A stretch of DNA of 50,474 nucleotides from positions 1-50,474 of the forward strand of contig JALSOQ010000006.1 in assembly GCA_026986375.1 (NCBI GenBank). The letters are read 5' to 3'. The stretch is from Archaeoglobaceae archaeon. Its GTDB lineage: Archaea; Halobacteriota; Archaeoglobi; Archaeoglobales; Archaeoglobaceae. Below the pieces are notes generated by a model. It ran no database searches. It saw only the letters and a program-made list of their open reading frames with translations, and had not been told where the DNA came from. The position numbers and the translations under genes were made by a program. Below, piece after piece: positions 7,721 through 15,734 of the stretch; position 1 is the stretch's first letter, and each line of letters opens with the position of its first letter.

Positions 7721-8213
7721 CCTTCTCCATTACTGCCTTTACTTCTTCCTCGACAGTCATCTTATCGGTATCAAGAATCAATTCCGGATTCTCCGGCTCC
7801 TCGTATTCCCCGTTGAATCCCGTTAAACCCTTCAGTTCGCCCTTCAAGGCCTTTTCGTAAAGTCCCTTCGGATCCCTCTTAATTCTCACTTCGAGAGGAC
7901 ATCTCAGATAGACTTCGACGAATTTCCCTATCTCCCTCCTCGCATATTCCCTCCACTCCCTATACGGAGCGATTACGGAGACTATGGTTATAACGCCGTT
8001 CTTAGACAATAGCTTCGCCATCTCTACGATCACTCGATTGTGCATCTCCCTCTCCTTCCTGCTGAATCCCAAGTCGGGATAGAGCTTGCTCCTTATTCCA
8101 TCACCATCCAAAACCTCCACTCTGTATCCCATCTTCTCGAATCTATCGGCCAAAGCCTTCGCGAGCGTCGTTTTACCGGCCCCGCTCGGGCCGGTCAGCC
8201 ATATCACGAACAT
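7674..8213 (-). CDS. cysC: adenylylsulfate kinase
   Basis: Phosphorylates APS to PAPS. I chose the ATG at 8213 (MFVIWLTGPSGAGKTT), giving 179 aa; an upstream extension in frame is not family-like. P-loop residues 8-16 and DGDGIR near 36-41 are clear, followed by SVIAPYREWREYAR and the PKGLYEKALKGE substrate-lid region. A TATA-like AAATTTAAATATAAA (8231-8245) sits just upstream. In a dissimilatory sulfate reducer APS is the respiratory intermediate, so PAPS made here must serve another purpose such as sulfation. Neighbours to the right (AlkP superfamily and DHH) may belong to the same pathway. Confidence 0.92.
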   Translation of the reverse strand: MFVIWLTGPSGAGKTTLAKALADRFEKMGYRVEVLDGDGIRSKLYPDLGFSRKEREMHNRVIVEMAKLLSKNGVITIVSVIAPYREWREYARREIGKFVEVYLRCPLEVRIKRDPKGLYEKALKGELKGLTGFNGEYEEPENPELILDTDKMTVEEEVKAVMEKVIELGLLSPRATSEE

Positions 8214-8245
8214 CGAAAATCGATGCGTAAATTTAAATATAAACC

Positions 8246-9613
8246 TTACCCGATAACGTTTCCCCTTAAAGTCTCGGCAACGTCGCTCAAACCCAACAAA
8301 TTGAGAACGGTAGGGGCGAAATCGTATATCGTGCACTGAACGTGCTTGCTTTCCTCGATATCAGGCTTGTGGAGAGCGAAAACTCCGTATTCGGAGTGGA
8401 CGGCGTCATCCGGGCCCGTGTCGTTTTCGAGCAGGTAGTTCGTCTCCCATCCCAGAGTTCCGGCGGAACGCCAGTAGAGGTCGTCGAAGTAAACCATCAT
8501 GTCCGGCTTGTCACCCTTTGCAACGGGATATATCTCCTCGGGGTAGAATACCTTAGTATTCCACTTCTCCCCGTTCGGCCCTCTTATAGACCTTATCATC
8601 TCCGCTATCTCATCCCTGACCTTATCGTATTCCGACATCCTCACTACTCCTCTCCTCTCCCTCCCTCTTACGTTTATGAAGATCCTCGCGTAGTATCCTC
8701 CCCAAGCCCAGGCGATCGTATCCTTCCACCTAACTTCAACGCTTTCGAGCTTCGTTCCGGGCTTTATCCCATTCAAATCGGCTTTCAGCAAACCCTCCTC
8801 AATGAGCCACTGGTTTACCGCAAAGCAACCCTTCATCCTCTTTATCCCGTGATCGGAAACTATCAAGACTGCCGTATCTTCGTCCAAAAGCTTCAGAGTC
8901 TTTCCTATCTCTCTGTCGAGAAGTCTGTAGTAGTCGGGGATAACGTTCTTGAAGGGGCTGTTGGGTTCGTGGAGATGGTGGTTCTCGTCGAAGAACTTCC
9001 AGAAGGCGTGATGAACCCTATCAAGTCCGATTTCGACGAACTCGAAGAAGTCCCAGTCCTTCGTTTCCAAGAGATACCTCACCAATTCGAACCTCTTCTC
9101 CGTCATCTCCCATATCTTCTCCCTAACTTCTTCCCTGTTCTCCTTCCTGAAAACGACGTCGAAAATGTAATCTCCCACAACTCTCTCAATCTCCCTCTTG
9201 AGTTCCGGCGGGTAAGTGTAGTTCGTGCTCGCATCCGGAGTTATGAAGCATCCGACCATCCAGCCCCTTATCTTCTTAGGCGGATACGAGGGAGGAACGC
9301 CCAAAACGACTGACTTAAGCCCCCTCTCTCCAGCGTAATCCCATACCGCCTTCTCCTTAACCATCAAACTGTGGGCTATCCATATCTCGTCGTAGCTGTT
9401 CCCCTTTCTGTGCCTGAACCCGTATAAACCCAACTCCCCCGGAGTCTTCCCCGTCGCCATGCACATCCATGCCGGAATGGTTATGGCCGGAACGCAACTC
9501 TTCATCGGCCCGTATATCGACTTCCGCAAGAGCCTTCGAATGTTCGGCAAATCGAACTCGTTGAAGAGAAGTTCCGGCGGAGCGGAATCCAAACCGATGA
9601 CGAAAACCCTCAT
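8246..9613 (-). CDS. alkaline phosphatase superfamily phosphodiesterase/nucleotide pyrophosphatase
   Basis: 455 aa with the two-metal AlkP fold. Metal and nucleophile motifs are visible: GLDSAPPE at residues 7-14, nucleophile Thr45 in PAITIPAW, GLDRVHHAFW near 206, VSDHG near 262 and VHSEYG near 404. No signal peptide is seen, so it acts in the cytoplasm. The start overlaps the end of the DHH gene by 4 nt. The substrate is not readable; nucleotide phosphodiesters, phosphosugars and sulfate esters are all hydrolysed within the superfamily. Linkage to APS kinase hints at sulfonucleotide or sulfate-ester metabolism. Confidence 0.85.
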   Translation of the reverse strand: MRVFVIGLDSAPPELLFNEFDLPNIRRLLRKSIYGPMKSCVPAITIPAWMCMATGKTPGELGLYGFRHRKGNSYDEIWIAHSLMVKEKAVWDYAGERGLKSVVLGVPPSYPPKKIRGWMVGCFITPDASTNYTYPPELKREIERVVGDYIFDVVFRKENREEVREKIWEMTEKRFELVRYLLETKDWDFFEFVEIGLDRVHHAFWKFFDENHHLHEPNSPFKNVIPDYYRLLDREIGKTLKLLDEDTAVLIVSDHGIKRMKGCFAVNQWLIEEGLLKADLNGIKPGTKLESVEVRWKDTIAWAWGGYYARIFINVRGRERRGVVRMSEYDKVRDEIAEMIRSIRGPNGEKWNTKVFYPEEIYPVAKGDKPDMMVYFDDLYWRSAGTLGWETNYLLENDTGPDDAVHSEYGVFALHKPDIEESKHVQCTIYDFAPTVLNLLGLSDVAETLRGNVIG

Positions 9614-10563
9614 AGCAACCCCTCTATAATCCTCACCGCCTCATCTATCCTTTCCTTCGGACAGACCAAACCCAAAACTTCCCTCTTCCCTCCTACGTTG
9701 AAACCCCTCACCTTCAACTCCTCTATTATCTTAGGAACGTCTATGATTCCAGCAAGCTTCGGACTTATCCGCAGATATATCTGCCCATCCTCCCCGAAAC
9801 CTCTGTTTACGGCCAAAACGACGTCGTAACCCATTACCCAAACCGCCTTCCTCGCGACCTTGGATATTATGTTGAAGTTGCTTTTGAACTCGATTTTCGT
9901 GAACTTCTTATATCTTTCGACGTTGTTCAAAGCCTTCCATACTTCCCTCTCGATCCTGCTCAAGTTTCTAAGCCACCTCTCGTTTTCGAGCAACTCCCTC
10001 GGTTCGGACTCCAAGATAAATCTTACCGCATCTTCCACACCCCATCTGTCCATTACGACGTAATTGGAATCGATGAGAGATGTTAGTTTCATCCCATCCT
10101 CCTTTTTAAGTCCGTATTCCGCAAGCAACTCCATCGCCTTTCTGTTCCAGTCGAACACCCTCCTTCCGACATCCCCAATGGCACCTAAGGTGGAGAGATA
10201 GCTCCAGAACGAAAAGTAGTCCGAAACCACCCAGCTCGCGGAAGGATATTCCTTCTCGCTCCTCCCATCTATTATCGGATTCACGTGCTCCACATTGTGC
10301 TTTAATATCTTGGGCTGGACATGGTGGTCTATGAATGTGACCTTCCGATCGATTCTTTCAACTATTTCCGGAACGTTTAGATCGACTACGAACACGTCCG
10401 TCGCCCTTTCGATTTCTCTCCAAATTCGATCGTCGAACTCGTATCTTCCTATGGGAGGAGTAAGATTCCTCCAGCTTTCGCCCAAGTAATCCAAAATTGA
10501 AGCTATCAGAGATGCTGAACAGATCCCATCAGCGTCCCAGTGGTGGATTATGAGCGTCGTCAT
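9610..10563 (-). CDS. DHH/DHHA1 family phosphoesterase
   Basis: 317 aa. The N-terminus has HHWDADG (7-13), a central TFIDHH motif lies near residue 77, and the C-terminal DHHA1 part ends with GFNVGGKREVLG, in place of the usual GGGH. The family includes NrnA-type enzymes that hydrolyse nano-RNA and 3'-phosphoadenosine 5'-phosphate. It overlaps its neighbours at both ends by 4 nt and 1 nt, so the three genes downstream of the RHH gene form a tight unit. A role in removing pAp is an inference from the cysC linkage. Confidence 0.85.
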   Translation of the reverse strand: MTTLIIHHWDADGICSASLIASILDYLGESWRNLTPPIGRYEFDDRIWREIERATDVFVVDLNVPEIVERIDRKVTFIDHHVQPKILKHNVEHVNPIIDGRSEKEYPSASWVVSDYFSFWSYLSTLGAIGDVGRRVFDWNRKAMELLAEYGLKKEDGMKLTSLIDSNYVVMDRWGVEDAVRFILESEPRELLENERWLRNLSRIEREVWKALNNVERYKKFTKIEFKSNFNIISKVARKAVWVMGYDVVLAVNRGFGEDGQIYLRISPKLAGIIDVPKIIEELKVRGFNVGGKREVLGLVCPKERIDEAVRIIEGLL

Positions 10564-10775
10564 CAGTCCAAATAGCCGAGAGCTCTTAACCTCTCCTTAA
10601 CCTTCTCCTCTTCCTCCTCGCTGAAAACCTGTTCCTCTTCTTCCTCCAAGCTCGCCAAGACCTCCCTCAAAACGTAGGTTACATATTCGTCCACGGACTC
10701 AAATTCTGTCTCTTTAATCCTTTCCTCTATCTTCTCGTAGATCTCGGCCGGAATTCTTACCTCCTTAAGCTCCAT
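10563..10775 (-). CDS. small ribbon-helix-helix (CopG-like) protein
   Basis: 70 aa. Residues 1-45 (VRIPAEIYEKIEERIKE then SVDEYVTYVLREVL) fit a beta-strand plus two helices of the RHH fold. A Glu-rich linker follows, and the last residues read KVKERLRALGYLD, an ending also seen on some AlkP/sulfatase proteins. First gene of the leftward cluster, overlapping the DHH gene by one base, so it may autoregulate the cluster. A TATA-like ATATGTTTAAATT (leftward) at 10790-10802 lies about 20 nt ahead of the start. Confidence 0.7.
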   Translation of the reverse strand: MELKEVRIPAEIYEKIEERIKETEFESVDEYVTYVLREVLASLEEEEEQVFSEEEEEKVKERLRALGYLD

Positions 10776-10806
10776 GGAGCGGAATAGGAAATTTAAACAT
10801 ATAAAG

Positions 10807-11100
10807 TCATCGGTTCTTCAAAACGAACCGCTTGAAGCTCAAGGATGACAAAGCCAATATCCATTCCTTAACCAACTCCTCGCATCCCTCTTTCACTCTG
10901 CATTCATCTTCAGACAATACGGCGATGTCCTCATCACCCAAGCTGAAAACGACTATACCTTCATTTTTGAGAATCCTTATCTCGTAAGGTGGGTCAAAGA
11001 TCAATATTTCATCCTCCCCGACTACCGCCCTATCGCTGAGAATTTTTTTTAATACATCAAAAGAATCTATTATTTTTTTGACCCTACCATGCGGTTCCAT
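10807..11100 (-). CDS. conserved-looking hypothetical protein
   Basis: 97 aa, soluble, not recognised. It is mixed alpha/beta with one Cys pair in RVKEGCEEL and ECRV, and no catalytic motif. It is divergent from ksgA and the two share a 59-nt promoter with a perfect inverted repeat. Normal codon usage for the window and the good promoter support a real gene. Confidence 0.6.
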   Translation of the reverse strand: MEPHGRVKKIIDSFDVLKKILSDRAVVGEDEILIFDPPYEIRILKNEGIVVFSLGDEDIAVLSEDECRVKEGCEELVKEWILALSSLSFKRFVLKNR

Positions 11101-11120
11101 TCTTAGCGTTTGCGGTCGGT

Positions 11121-11142
11121 TCGTTATAAAAATATATAACGA
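11121..11142. promoter_or_regulatory. palindromic bidirectional TATA element
   Basis: Arms TCGTTATA (11121-11128) and TATAACGA (11135-11142) form a perfect 8-bp inverted repeat around AAAATA. The centre lies about 28 nt before ksgA and 32 nt before the leftward gene at 11100, so one symmetric element may serve both as a TATA box and as an operator. Confidence 0.55.
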
Positions 11143-11159
11143 CCGCTCGACTTTCTACG

Positions 11160-11915
11160 ATGAAACTTCTGAAGTCGAAAGGTCAGCACGTGCTCGTGAG
11201 CAGGAAGTTCATAGGCAAGATCGTCCGCTACGCCGAACTAAGCTTCGACGATGTCGTTTTGGAGGTTGGATGCGGAACCGGAAACCTCACTAAATTTCTG
11301 CTTAAAAGCGTGGAGAAGGTTTACGGGATAGAGATCGACGAGAGGATGGTGAAAATTCTTCAAAAGAAGTTCGAGCATGAAATAAAATCTGGAAGGTTCG
11401 TTCTAATTCACGGCGACGCTCTCAGAGTCGATTTCCCGGAATTCGACAAGTTCGTCGCGAGCATTCCCTACAACATATCCTCCCCCCTAACTTTCAAACT
11501 ACTCAAGCACGATTTCAAGCTTGCAGTGATCACTTATCAGAAGGAGTTCGCTGAAAGATTGATAGCGAATCCGGGAAGCAAAAAATACGGGAGGCTGAGC
11601 GTGGTGGCGAGGGCTTACTGCAGGGCGGAAATTCTCGACACGATTCCACCCACAGCGTTCAAACCCAAACCGAAGGTGGAGTCCGCAATAGTCCGAATAG
11701 TTCCCGAGCCCGAAATAAAAGTCAGAAACTTGGGTGTATTTGAAGATTTGGTCAGATTCGCTTTCTCCCGGAGAAGAAAGATGTTCGGCAAAATAGTGGA
11801 GGAGTGGTGTGAGGTCAAAGGGGTTAGCGTCGATGTTCCGGAAGAAGTTAGGAAGAAGAGACCGGAAGAGATACCTCCGGAAGTCTATGCAGAGATAGCC
11901 GATTCGGTAGCATGA
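11160..11915 (+). CDS. rsmA: 16S rRNA adenine dimethyltransferase KsgA/Dim1
   Basis: Dimethylates two adjacent adenines near the 3' end of 16S rRNA. Motifs in order are [11 protein letters not shown] (residues 6-16), the SAM loop [11 protein letters not shown] near 36, EIDERM, and the catalytic [10 protein letters not shown] near 102. The length of 251 aa is typical of archaeal members. The initiator ATG is about 28 nt after the TATA element, consistent with a leaderless mRNA. It overlaps the next methyltransferase gene by 4 nt. Confidence 0.94.
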   Translation: MKLLKSKGQHVLVSRKFIGKIVRYAELSFDDVVLEVGCGTGNLTKFLLKSVEKVYGIEIDERMVKILQKKFEHEIKSGRFVLIHGDALRVDFPEFDKFVASIPYNISSPLTFKLLKHDFKLAVITYQKEFAERLIANPGSKKYGRLSVVARAYCRAEILDTIPPTAFKPKPKVESAIVRIVPEPEIKVRNLGVFEDLVRFAFSRRRKMFGKIVEEWCEVKGVSVDVPEEVRKKRPEEIPPEVYAEIADSVA

Positions 11916-12460
11916 CGGAGGTCTATCCTCCTCAGGAGGATTCGGAACTGTTGCTCGAAGTCGCTTTGAAGGAGATAAGGCGAGATGACGATGTTCTGGA
12001 GGTTGGTGTGGGTAGCGGTTACGTTTCGGAAAGGTTGAAGGATAAGTGCGAGTTTCTGCTAACCACGGACATATCCCCCTATGCGGTAAAGATGGCTAAG
12101 GAGAAGGGTCTGAACGTCGTCAGGACTGATCTCGTTAAAGGGATAAGAAAGAAGTTCACGCTCATTCTGTTCAACCCACCGTATCTCGAACTCGACGATA
12201 GCGAAAGGACCGGAGATTGGCTTGAGAAAGCGATAGATGGAGGAAAGCACGGAATAGAGGTAATGGTTCGATTTTTGGATTCCGTAAGGGAAGTCCTCGC
12301 GGAAAACGGCAGAATAATTCTGATAGTTTCTTCTCTAAACGTTCCACGCATATTCGAGGAGATCGAAAAAAGGGGATTCGAGTTCGAAATTGTTGCAAAG
12401 AGGAAGACCTTCTTCGAGGAGCTCTACGCCCTCAGGATAACCTCCTCTCAAGATCCATGA
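11912..12460 (+). CDS. HemK/PrmC-like class I methyltransferase
   Basis: 182 aa with a class I SAM fold: [14 protein letters not shown] near residue 30 and FNPPYLE near residue 88, the NPPY motif that marks N5-glutamine methylation in release-factor methylases. The short length without the N-terminal helical domain matches archaeal Mtq2-type proteins, which modify aRF1 together with Trm112. The 4-nt overlap with ksgA indicates one transcript. Substrate is inferred from the family. Confidence 0.85.
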   Translation: MTEVYPPQEDSELLLEVALKEIRRDDDVLEVGVGSGYVSERLKDKCEFLLTTDISPYAVKMAKEKGLNVVRTDLVKGIRKKFTLILFNPPYLELDDSERTGDWLEKAIDGGKHGIEVMVRFLDSVREVLAENGRIILIVSSLNVPRIFEEIEKRGFEFEIVAKRKTFFEELYALRITSSQDP

Positions 12461-12545
12461 CCTTCTTCAGCGTTAACAAAAACAGGGCGGTTATTATCAG
12501 CATTACGATCGTAGAGGCCAGAAATACCGCCGTGAAGTCCGACAT
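12432..12545 (-). CDS. 37-aa single-pass membrane microprotein
   Basis: A short leftward frame with start at 12545 and stop at 12432. It encodes MSDFTAVF, then a hydrophobic helix of about 20 residues ending LLTL, then a basic end [11 protein letters not shown]. This inside-positive layout is that of a real single-pass membrane protein. It lies 39 nt after the frameshifted gene on the same strand, likely co-transcribed, and its end overlaps the 3' end of the HemK-like gene by 29 nt. No family recognised. Confidence 0.5.
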   Translation of the reverse strand: MSDFTAVFLASTIVMLIITALFLLTLKKVMDLERRLS

Positions 12546-12584
12546 GGTATTGAGTTCGCAATCATGAAATTTAGACCTTTTGGT

Positions 12585-12990
12585 TTACACCGTAACGACC
12601 AAACAGCTAACGTTTCCGTTTGCGATCTCGAATATGACCGTCGTCCACGGGTGGACTCTGAAAGTCCTCCCCAGCTTAACGTTTTCGGTCGAAACGACGA
12701 ATCTGTAACTTCCGCTCACCCAAGTTATCAGTTCGAACGTAGGACGGGGATACCAGCCGAATTCTCTTTCGTATCGGATCGATCCTTTAGGTTTTAATCA
12801 CGAAAGTTTTGTTTAAAACGACTCTATTTCCGTCGAAAACTAAAACCCTGACGGTGTGGGTCATATCGTCTTCGTTGCGGATCTCGAAGAGAGGAAGGGG
12901 CTTACCCACGAGCATTATCGGGAACACGTAGCCCAAAAAGAGGTAGATACCCAACAGAGCGGATAAGGTAATCACAATCTTTATTTTCAT
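12585..12990 (-). pseudogene. membrane-anchored beta-rich protein interrupted by a 1-nt frameshift
   Basis: The first frame (12990 to 12787) gives a 67-aa product. It has an N-terminal membrane helix (IVITLSALLGIYLFLGYVF) and a beta-rich segment ending KTFVIKT. Immediately after its stop, the neighbouring frame is open to a stop at 12585. It reads KGSIRYEREFGWYPRP, then TFELITWVSGSYRFVVSTEN and ends GNVSCLVVTV, a convincing continuation of an extracytoplasmic beta-sandwich. Removing one A from the AAAA run near 12798 joins the two into about 134 aa. This is either a recent pseudogene, a sequencing error or a slippery site. Function unknown. Confidence 0.7.
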
Positions 12991-13047
12991 GATAATTCTG
13001 CGATCTTCAATCTATAAAAACGTTTTGAGTTTCATTTAAATTTTAAG

Positions 13048-15132
13048 TCAAAGCGCACCAATCTTGCTCGCGAGCTTAGCCAGAACCTCCTTCCTCTTCG
13101 CCGGAATGAACTTTATCGATCCTACTACGAGATGTCCTCCTCCCTCAACTCCCGCTCCCGGAACTTCCCGCTGTAGCTCTCTGACGAACTTAGGGATGTC
13201 GAGTTCGACACCTTCGCTCCTTATCACCGCAAAATCGGGGCCGTAGCCTATCGTTACGAGCTTCTGATACTTCTGCTTGAGTCTATCGTGAACCTCCCCG
13301 GTGAGCTTTCCCGGCGGTGGGAATGTGAACTTCTTCGCGTAGTTTTCGACGTCCACTGCGGCCAAAACGACTCCGTTCGGTAACTCCTGAATCTTAAGTC
13401 CCTGCATGGCCGTCTCAACTTGCGCCTCTATCGCCTCCTTAGCGTAGCTCGAAAGCATCTCCACGAGCTTCTTCTGCCTGTCCTTCCTTCCGAATCCGAG
13501 GATCTCGTGCATTATGTAGGAGGATGGTCTGTATCTTAGGTGGAATCCCTCGTATTCCAAAGCAAGTCCGATGTCGTAGAGATCCTCCCTACTAACACCG
13601 CTGAGTTCGATGTATCTCTCAACCTCCCCTTCCGCCCTATCCCCGACGACCGAAACTGCAGCGAGCAAGGTCAAGTCGCCGACGTCCGGATTCACCATCC
13701 TCGCTATCTCAGTGCACAGAACTCCGGAGGTGTAGTTGCTGTCCCCTCCGACCTTGTAGGGATTCACGTGGTAGAGCAGATACCTATCTACCTCCTCGTC
13801 CGGGAAGTGATGATCTATCGTTATAACGTCCGCTCCGAACGCTAAGAACTGTCTTATCGCCGGAATATCCTCGCATCCCGACCCGTTGTCCACGAGCACA
13901 ACCAAAGGAATCTTGTCGCCGTGTCTGTCCATGTCCTCAAGAGCTTCGTCCAAGTCCTTGACCACATCTTCGAGCTCGTAAAACGGAGCTCTCGAAACCT
14001 TCCTCTTAACGAGATAATACTTAGCCTCTGGATCGGCGTGAGTTTTCTCGACCAGATCGATCAGCGCAACTTCTAAAGCAACCCCTCCGCATACTCCATC
14101 CGCATCCCAGTGATGTCTTATTATTATGGGTCTGGACTCGAACACCGCCTTCCTCAGCTCTTTGGCTACCGCCATCATCTCATCCCTTAAAGCTTCAAGA
14201 ACCTCGCTCTCTATCAAGAACCCCCTGAAAATTGGCTCGCTCCTCTTCTCAAGCTCCTCCTGAATGGACTTTTGTATCGCGTAAGCTTCCTCGCCGAGCA
14301 ACCTCTCCATTTCGAGGACTTCGATGAACGGTTTAGTCTCCCTCTTCTTCACTATACCTATAACCGTAACTATGTCGTCCACCTGTATTTCGGGATACGC
14401 TCTATCCCCTCCTTCAAATGCTGCCGCATTGACGCTTCCCGTTTCGTCTATTATCGTGAAAACAGTAGGCCCGCCGGTCTCCTTGATGTGGGTGACCTTG
14501 CCCCTTATCTGAACCATCTTTCCGGCCAACTGCTCAAGCTGCGATATTTTGACGAGAGGGACTTCCTTAGAGACTTCAACGACCGCATAGTTCTCCATCT
14601 GCTGGGGGACTAAGTCAATTTCACCCGTTGGTCTTATGTTCGTTATTTTAACCAGAACGGTGTCGTCCTCCTTAAGCTTGAGGTTGCCAAGGTTCTTCCT
14701 GTGAATGAGACCCCTCAATCTTTTGTTGAGCTGAACGAAAGCTCCTATATCTGTTACCGCGGAAACCCTTCCAACGTAAACCCTGTTCAGCCTTAAATCC
14801 TCTATTCCGCAGCTGTTCTTAAGCTGGTAGGCGTGGGGCTTCCTCCTGCAGTTCGGACAGAGGTCGTGATTTCCCACGACTTTGGCTCCACAAAGCTTAC
14901 ACTTTCCGGCCTTTCCGGTTCCGTTGCAGACCCTGCACACCTCCAAGCGTTTAATCCTGCCTGTTCCCTTACACACTCCGCATATTCCCTTCATGAACAG
15001 TTCCAACTGCTCCTTTGAAAGCTCTGCGGTTATCTTCGGATCGAAGCTCTTCGATTTTCCCGTCCCGTTGCATGTTTTACAAGGCTCCTCCACTTCGACG
15101 TACCCCTTGCCACCGCAAGCTTCGCATATCAT
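13048..15132 (-). CDS. DHH phosphoesterase with zinc-finger, S1 and OB domains (archaeal RecJ-like)
   Basis: 694 aa, a composite archaeal nucleic-acid enzyme. Residues 1-100 hold DnaJ-like CxxCxGxG zinc modules. An S1 domain follows (VYVGRVSAVTDIGAFVQLNKRLRGLIHRKNL), then an OB fold (GKMVQIRGKVTHIKETGG). The DHH catalytic part starts at IIRHHWDADGVCGG near residue 346, with VLVDNGSG and ITIDHHFP motifs, and ends with a DHHA1 region containing GVEGGGHLVVGS. Members of this family are related to RecJ/GAN and act on single-stranded nucleic acid; the exact substrate is not established here. Single-gene transcription unit. Confidence 0.88.
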   Translation of the reverse strand: MICEACGGKGYVEVEEPCKTCNGTGKSKSFDPKITAELSKEQLELFMKGICGVCKGTGRIKRLEVCRVCNGTGKAGKCKLCGAKVVGNHDLCPNCRRKPHAYQLKNSCGIEDLRLNRVYVGRVSAVTDIGAFVQLNKRLRGLIHRKNLGNLKLKEDDTVLVKITNIRPTGEIDLVPQQMENYAVVEVSKEVPLVKISQLEQLAGKMVQIRGKVTHIKETGGPTVFTIIDETGSVNAAAFEGGDRAYPEIQVDDIVTVIGIVKKRETKPFIEVLEMERLLGEEAYAIQKSIQEELEKRSEPIFRGFLIESEVLEALRDEMMAVAKELRKAVFESRPIIIRHHWDADGVCGGVALEVALIDLVEKTHADPEAKYYLVKRKVSRAPFYELEDVVKDLDEALEDMDRHGDKIPLVVLVDNGSGCEDIPAIRQFLAFGADVITIDHHFPDEEVDRYLLYHVNPYKVGGDSNYTSGVLCTEIARMVNPDVGDLTLLAAVSVVGDRAEGEVERYIELSGVSREDLYDIGLALEYEGFHLRYRPSSYIMHEILGFGRKDRQKKLVEMLSSYAKEAIEAQVETAMQGLKIQELPNGVVLAAVDVENYAKKFTFPPPGKLTGEVHDRLKQKYQKLVTIGYGPDFAVIRSEGVELDIPKFVRELQREVPGAGVEGGGHLVVGSIKFIPAKRKEVLAKLASKIGAL

Positions 15133-15168
15133 TGAATTGCAATGGAAGCCATGTGGATAAAAGCTTGA

Positions 15169-15510
15169 CTAAGCGTGCAACTCCTTCTCGTCAGCCTTCA
15201 TAATCGCCAAAAATATGTTCGCCTTCAGAGTCATCTCGAAATACTTCTTGTCCGGCTCTAAAACGGCGAACTTCTTCGGAATCGGGATCATGAGGACGTC
15301 TCCACAGCAGTAGCTGTATCTACCCTCCCTGTCCACCACAACTTCAACGTCCATCGGATTGTCCCTCGTAAGGGTTAGGTAAACTGTGCAATCTTTGTTT
15401 TCCCTAACGAGCCTCATCAGATCTTCGATTTTGTATTTGGATACCAGACCGCCGTATATCCTATTTACCAACTTCTGTTGATGGGGATCCTCAAGCTCGT
15501 AACGGTTCAT
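15169..15510 (-). CDS. hypothetical archaeal protein
   Basis: 113 aa, soluble, not recognised. It has a Cys-Cys pair in YSYCCGDVL and an alpha/beta pattern. It lies just upstream of the large DHH gene on the same strand (36 nt between) and could be co-transcribed. Codon usage is that of the core genes. Confidence 0.6.
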   Translation of the reverse strand: MNRYELEDPHQQKLVNRIYGGLVSKYKIEDLMRLVRENKDCTVYLTLTRDNPMDVEVVVDREGRYSYCCGDVLMIPIPKKFAVLEPDKKYFEMTLKANIFLAIMKADEKELHA

Positions 15511-15650
15511 CTCATAGCGAGTTAGACGAACCCAAAATAAACCTTTCCATCCGATTTGCCTCCGAATATTTATATTAAACGTGCTTTTTTTGTGGTAAAC
15601 TTTAAATATATATTGTTGTAATTGTAGTAGTGATTATGGGGGTGCGCTGA

Positions 15651-15734
15651 ATGAAAGTTCTCATAGTGGAAGACGACATCGTAATTTTGAAGGATTCCGG
15701 CGATTTACGTGCTTGCGTCCTTGTTAAAGAGTAG
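15651..15734 (+). pseudogene. response-regulator receiver remnant (27 codons)
   Basis: The frame begins MKVLIVEDDIVILKD, the first strand and acidic pair of a CheY-type receiver, then runs into unrelated sequence and stops at 15732-15734. It has a strong promoter (TTTAAATATATATT at 15601-15614) and a good ribosome site (GGGGGTG, 15638-15644). The phosphoacceptor Asp and the rest of the roughly 120-aa domain are missing. The kinase frame opens inside this fragment, which suggests that a deletion fused a regulator start to a kinase gene. Confidence 0.65.

Noticed and set aside
8342-9313. Long open frame of 323 codons on the plus strand
   Set aside because: It lies wholly antisense to the AlkP-superfamily gene, whose motifs are clear, and its product has no domain-like features.
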